Below, piece by piece: positions 4,182 through 6,999 of a stretch of 6,999 nt of DNA. Below the pieces are notes generated by a model. That model did not search any database. It had not been told where the DNA came from and saw only the letters and a list, made by a program, of their open reading frames with translations. The position numbers and the translations under genes were made by a program. The DNA is from an uncultured Alphaproteobacteria bacterium. GTDB taxonomy: Bacteria > Pseudomonadota > Alphaproteobacteria > Micavibrionales > Micavibrionaceae. Where the stretch lies: contig CAKTCH010000080.1 of assembly GCA_934538895.1 (NCBI GenBank), positions 1 to 6,999 of the forward strand, read 5' to 3'. The number at the start of each line of letters is the position of its first letter. Within the stretch, counting starts at the first letter, position 1.

Positions 4182-6999
4182 ATGATTGAAAAAATCCTCA
4201 AATTCTCTCTGGCGCACCGCCTGCTGATTACCATGCTGACAGCCGCTTTTGCGGCGTATGGCCTGCACGCGTTGACCAAACTTCCCATTGACGCCGTTCC
4301 CGACATTACAAACAATCAGGTGGCGATCAATGTGGAAGTCCCCTCGCTTTCGCCGTTCGAGATCGAAAAGCAAGTGACCTATCCGATTGAAACGGCAATG
4401 GCGGGCATTCCCGGCCTTGTCTATACGCGCTCAATCTCCCGTAACGGCTTTGCACAAGTCACCGTCATTTTCGAGGATAAGGTCGATCTTTATTTTGCAC
4501 GCGCACAGGTGAACGAACGCCTCGCAACGGCAAAAGCAGATTTGCCGGACGGCGCGGAGGCTGTGATGGGGGCGATATCCACCGGCCTTGGCGAAATCTA
4601 TATGTGGACGGTCGAGTACGAAAAGCCGGACGAACCTTACACAACACCGGAAGGCATAAGGCTGCAATCCGATTTTGAAAAGGCTATGTATCTGCGCACC
4701 GTGCAGGACTGGATGATCCGCCCGCAATTAAAGACGGTGCCGGGCGTTGCGGAAGTGGACGCCATCGGCGGCTATGCACAGCAATATCATGTGCAGCCCG
4801 ATCCACAAAAGCTGGCCGCATTGGGCCTTTCTTTTAGCGCTGTTATTGAAGCATTGGAACGCAATAATGACAGCACCGGCGCGGGCTATCTTGAACAAAA
4901 GGGCGAAGCCTGGGTCGTGCGCGCGGCGGGCCGCCTGGAAACGCCGGAGGAAATCGGCAAAGTCGTTCTGGCCACGCGCGGCGGCGTTCCCATTTATATC
5001 AAAGACGTTGCGACGGTCGGCCTTGGCCGCGAGCTGCGCACCGGAAGCGCCAGCGAAAATGGGCATGAGGTCGTCGTCGGCACCGCCATGATGCTGAAAG
5101 GCGAAAACAGCCGCATTGTTTCGCAGGCGGTGGACAAGAAACTGGCCGAGATCAACAAATCCCTGCCCGAAGGCGTCAAAGCCAAAACGGTTTTAAACCG
5201 CACAAAACTGGTGGACGCCACTATCCATACGGTGCAAAAGAACCTTTCCGAAGGCGCGCTTCTGGTGATCGTCGTTTTGTTCCTCTTGCTCGGAAATTTC
5301 CGTGCGGCCCTGATTACCGCGCTCGTCATTCCCATCACCATGCTATTGACCGCTATCGGCATGTTGAAAGCCGGAATCAGCGCGAACCTTATGAGCCTTG
5401 GTGCGCTTGACTTCGGCCTGATTGTGGACGGTGCGGTAATCGTGACAGAAAACTGTATCCGGCGGCTGGCCGAACGCCAGCATCATGAAGGGCGTCTTTT
5501 GACGCTGGGCGAACGGCTTGAGGAAGTCATGGCGGCCAGCCGCCAGATGATTCAGCCCGCCGTTTTCGGGCAGGCTATTATCATCACGGTTTATTTCCCG
5601 CTGCTGACCTTCACCAGCGTTGAAGGAAAAATGTTCGAGCCTATGGCGATGACGGTGATTATTGCCCTCATCGGCGCGCTTATCCTCTCGCTCACCTTCG
5701 TTCCGGCCATGATAGCGCTTTGCATCAAGGGCAAGGTTGAGGAAAAGGAAAATCGGATTATTGCCAGGGCAAAATCAGGATACACGCCGTTGCTTAACTG
5801 GTCCTTGGACAGGCCGAAAACGGTCATTCTCGCCGCTGCTGTGTTTTTTATTTTCTCAATGCTGCTCGGTACGCGGCTCGGCCAGGAATTCATCCCGACG
5901 CTCGATGAAAAAGACATCGCCATGCACGCCATGCGAATTCCCAGCACCGGCATATCCGAATCCACCGCCATGCAGTTACAGGTGGAGAAAGCCATTAGCG
6001 CCTTGCCGGAAGTGGAATTTGTTTTCTCCAAAACCGGCACGGCGGAAATGGCCGCCGATCCCATGCCACCGAACGTATCGGATACGTTCGTCATTCTGAA
6101 GCCGCAAAGCGAATGGCCGGATAAATCCATCACCAAGGCGGATTTTATTACGAAACTGGCCCAGATCGTCAACCGGATTCCGGGCAATAACTATGAATAC
6201 ACGCAGCCTATACAAATGCGCTTCAATGAATTGATCGCCGGGGTGCGAAGCGACGTTGCCGTGAAAGTATACGGGGACGATTTTGAATCCATGACCGGCA
6301 CCGCAAATAAAATTGCGGGTGTCTTGCGAAAAATACCGGGCGCGGTGGACGTAAAGGTCGAACAGACATCCGGCCTTCCCATGCTCGATATCGGCCTGAA
6401 CCGCGAAGCGATAGCCCGTTATGGCCTGAATATAGGCGATATACTGGATTTGATCGCGGCGGCGGTCGGCGGGCGCGAGGCCGGACTTATCTTTGAAGGC
6501 GACCGGCGTTTCCCGATTGTCGTGCGCCTGCCCGAAACCATGCGGCAGGATATAGCCGCGCTGGAAAACCTGCCCGTTCCCGTACCGCATGAGGACGGCG
6601 AGGGCGGCGCATTCGTCCCGTTGAAGGAAGTCGCAACCTTCCGCCAATCCGAAGGGCCGAACCAGATCAGCCGTGAAAACGGCAAGCGGCGCGTCGTGGT
6701 GCAGGCAAACGTCCGGGGCCGTGATATAGGCTCATTCGTGGGCGAAGCACAGGACGCGATAGCGGCACAAGTCAAAATCCCCTCCGGCTATTGGCTGGAC
6801 TGGGGCGGGCAGTTTGAAAATCTGACCGCGGCGCGCGATCGTTTGATGATCGTCGTCCCGGCCTGCTTCTTCCTGATTTTTATGATGCTGTTTACCGCGC
6901 TCGGCTCGGCAAGGCAGGCCGTACTGGTTTTCAGCGGCGTGCCACTGGCCATATCGGGCGGCATATTGACGTTGTTCCTGCGCGATATGCCGTTTTCAA
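4182..6999 (+). CDS. czcA: CzcA-type heavy-metal RND efflux pump, 3' end cut by window edge
   Basis: This is the inner-membrane, proton-driven pump of the heavy-metal efflux RND family (HME). The first 939 residues of about 1040 are present in an unbroken frame. TM1 spans about 10-32, followed by KLPIDAVPDITNNQV (33-47), typical of CzcA/CusA. A large periplasmic domain precedes TM2 (about 358-372) and TM3. TM4 carries the signature DFGLIVDGAVIVTEN (410-424), with the proton-relay acids Asp410, Asp416 and Glu423 at the spacing of Cupriavidus CzcA. TM7 is about 545-565, then the second periplasmic domain from LGQEFIPTLDEKD, then TM8 and TM9 (about 888-930). DFG-x3-DGA places it with divalent-cation pumps (Zn/Co/Cd or Co/Ni) rather than Cu/Ag pumps. 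One deviation is Thr422 where the family usually has Val before Glu-Asn. It starts 17 nt after czcB, with only a weak SD-like AAAGAA (4171-4176), so coupling to czcB translation is likely. Confidence 0.93.
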   Translation, partial: MIEKILKFSLAHRLLITMLTAAFAAYGLHALTKLPIDAVPDITNNQVAINVEVPSLSPFEIEKQVTYPIETAMAGIPGLVYTRSISRNGFAQVTVIFEDKVDLYFARAQVNERLATAKADLPDGAEAVMGAISTGLGEIYMWTVEYEKPDEPYTTPEGIRLQSDFEKAMYLRTVQDWMIRPQLKTVPGVAEVDAIGGYAQQYHVQPDPQKLAALGLSFSAVIEALERNNDSTGAGYLEQKGEAWVVRAAGRLETPEEIGKVVLATRGGVPIYIKDVATVGLGRELRTGSASENGHEVVVGTAMMLKGENSRIVSQAVDKKLAEINKSLPEGVKAKTVLNRTKLVDATIHTVQKNLSEGALLVIVVLFLLLGNFRAALITALVIPITMLLTAIGMLKAGISANLMSLGALDFGLIVDGAVIVTENCIRRLAERQHHEGRLLTLGERLEEVMAASRQMIQPAVFGQAIIITVYFPLLTFTSVEGKMFEPMAMTVIIALIGALILSLTFVPAMIALCIKGKVEEKENRIIARAKSGYTPLLNWSLDRPKTVILAAAVFFIFSMLLGTRLGQEFIPTLDEKDIAMHAMRIPSTGISESTAMQLQVEKAISALPEVEFVFSKTGTAEMAADPMPPNVSDTFVILKPQSEWPDKSITKADFITKLAQIVNRIPGNNYEYTQPIQMRFNELIAGVRSDVAVKVYGDDFESMTGTANKIAGVLRKIPGAVDVKVEQTSGLPMLDIGLNREAIARYGLNIGDILDLIAAAVGGREAGLIFEGDRRFPIVVRLPETMRQDIAALENLPVPVPHEDGEGGAFVPLKEVATFRQSEGPNQISRENGKRRVVVQANVRGRDIGSFVGEAQDAIAAQVKIPSGYWLDWGGQFENLTAARDRLMIVVPACFFLIFMMLFTALGSARQAVLVFSGVPLAISGGILTLFLRDMPFS
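6070..6090. repeat. 21-bp near-perfect palindrome inside czcA
   Basis: CGAACGTATC (6070-6079) and GATACGTTCG (6081-6090) are exact reverse complements around a single central G (6080). The element lies within the second periplasmic domain coding region (PNVSDTFV, residues 630-637) and is in frame with ordinary codons. It could be a coding coincidence, an intragenic protein-binding site, or too tight to form an RNA hairpin without opening central pairs. No function can be assigned. Confidence 0.5.

Noticed and set aside
5591..6647. Overlapping minus-strand open frames of 198 and 223 codons opposite czcA
   Set aside because: The czcA frame is open and carries strong RND motifs throughout. The opposite frames lack start signals and domains.
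1..6999. CRISPR array, tRNA or rRNA genes
   Set aside because: No regularly spaced repeats and no cloverleaf or rRNA-like conserved stretches were found. Nearly all of the window is accounted for by protein-coding genes.

Overview
The window reads as a chromosomal stretch from a Gram-negative proteobacterium. GC content is moderately high, and the products need a periplasm and an outer membrane (TolC-family channel, RND pump, membrane fusion protein). The overall flavour suggests an alphaproteobacterium, but nothing here fixes the lineage and no rRNA or marker gene is present.

Layout: two transcription units diverge from a 144-bp spacer (1061-1204). Leftward (minus strand) runs an archaeal-type cytidylate kinase-like P-loop kinase (485-1060). 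It is followed with no gap by a classical short-chain dehydrogenase/reductase that leaves the window at its left edge (1-484). Rightward (plus strand) runs a heavy-metal efflux operon: a small, cysteine-rich, secreted CzcI-like protein (1205-1558), a CzcC-type outer-membrane channel (1656-2960), a CzcB-type membrane fusion protein with a His-rich N-terminus (2965-4164) and a CzcA-type heavy-metal RND pump (4182 to the right edge, about 90% present). Together CzcC, CzcB and CzcA would form a tripartite pump that exports divalent cations (Zn/Co/Cd or Co/Ni class, judged from the DFG-DGA-EN signature in CzcA) out of the cell. The small Cys/His-rich protein would act in the periplasm, perhaps as a metal buffer or sensor. 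No metal-responsive regulator lies in the window.

The most unusual feature is the 97-nt gap between the small Cys-rich gene and czcC. A perfect 12-bp inverted repeat pairs the last codons and stop of the small gene (1549-1560) with the sequence running into the Shine-Dalgarno of czcC (1635-1646). Inside that loop are a cUUCGg tetraloop hairpin and a second copy of the 9-nt SD-containing sequence. This looks like an RNA switch or translational coupling device in which translation of the small ORF gates production of the efflux channel. Other points of interest are a possibly leaderless promoter for the kinase gene, a 21-bp near-perfect palindrome inside czcA, and a V-to-T change in the conserved CzcA motif.
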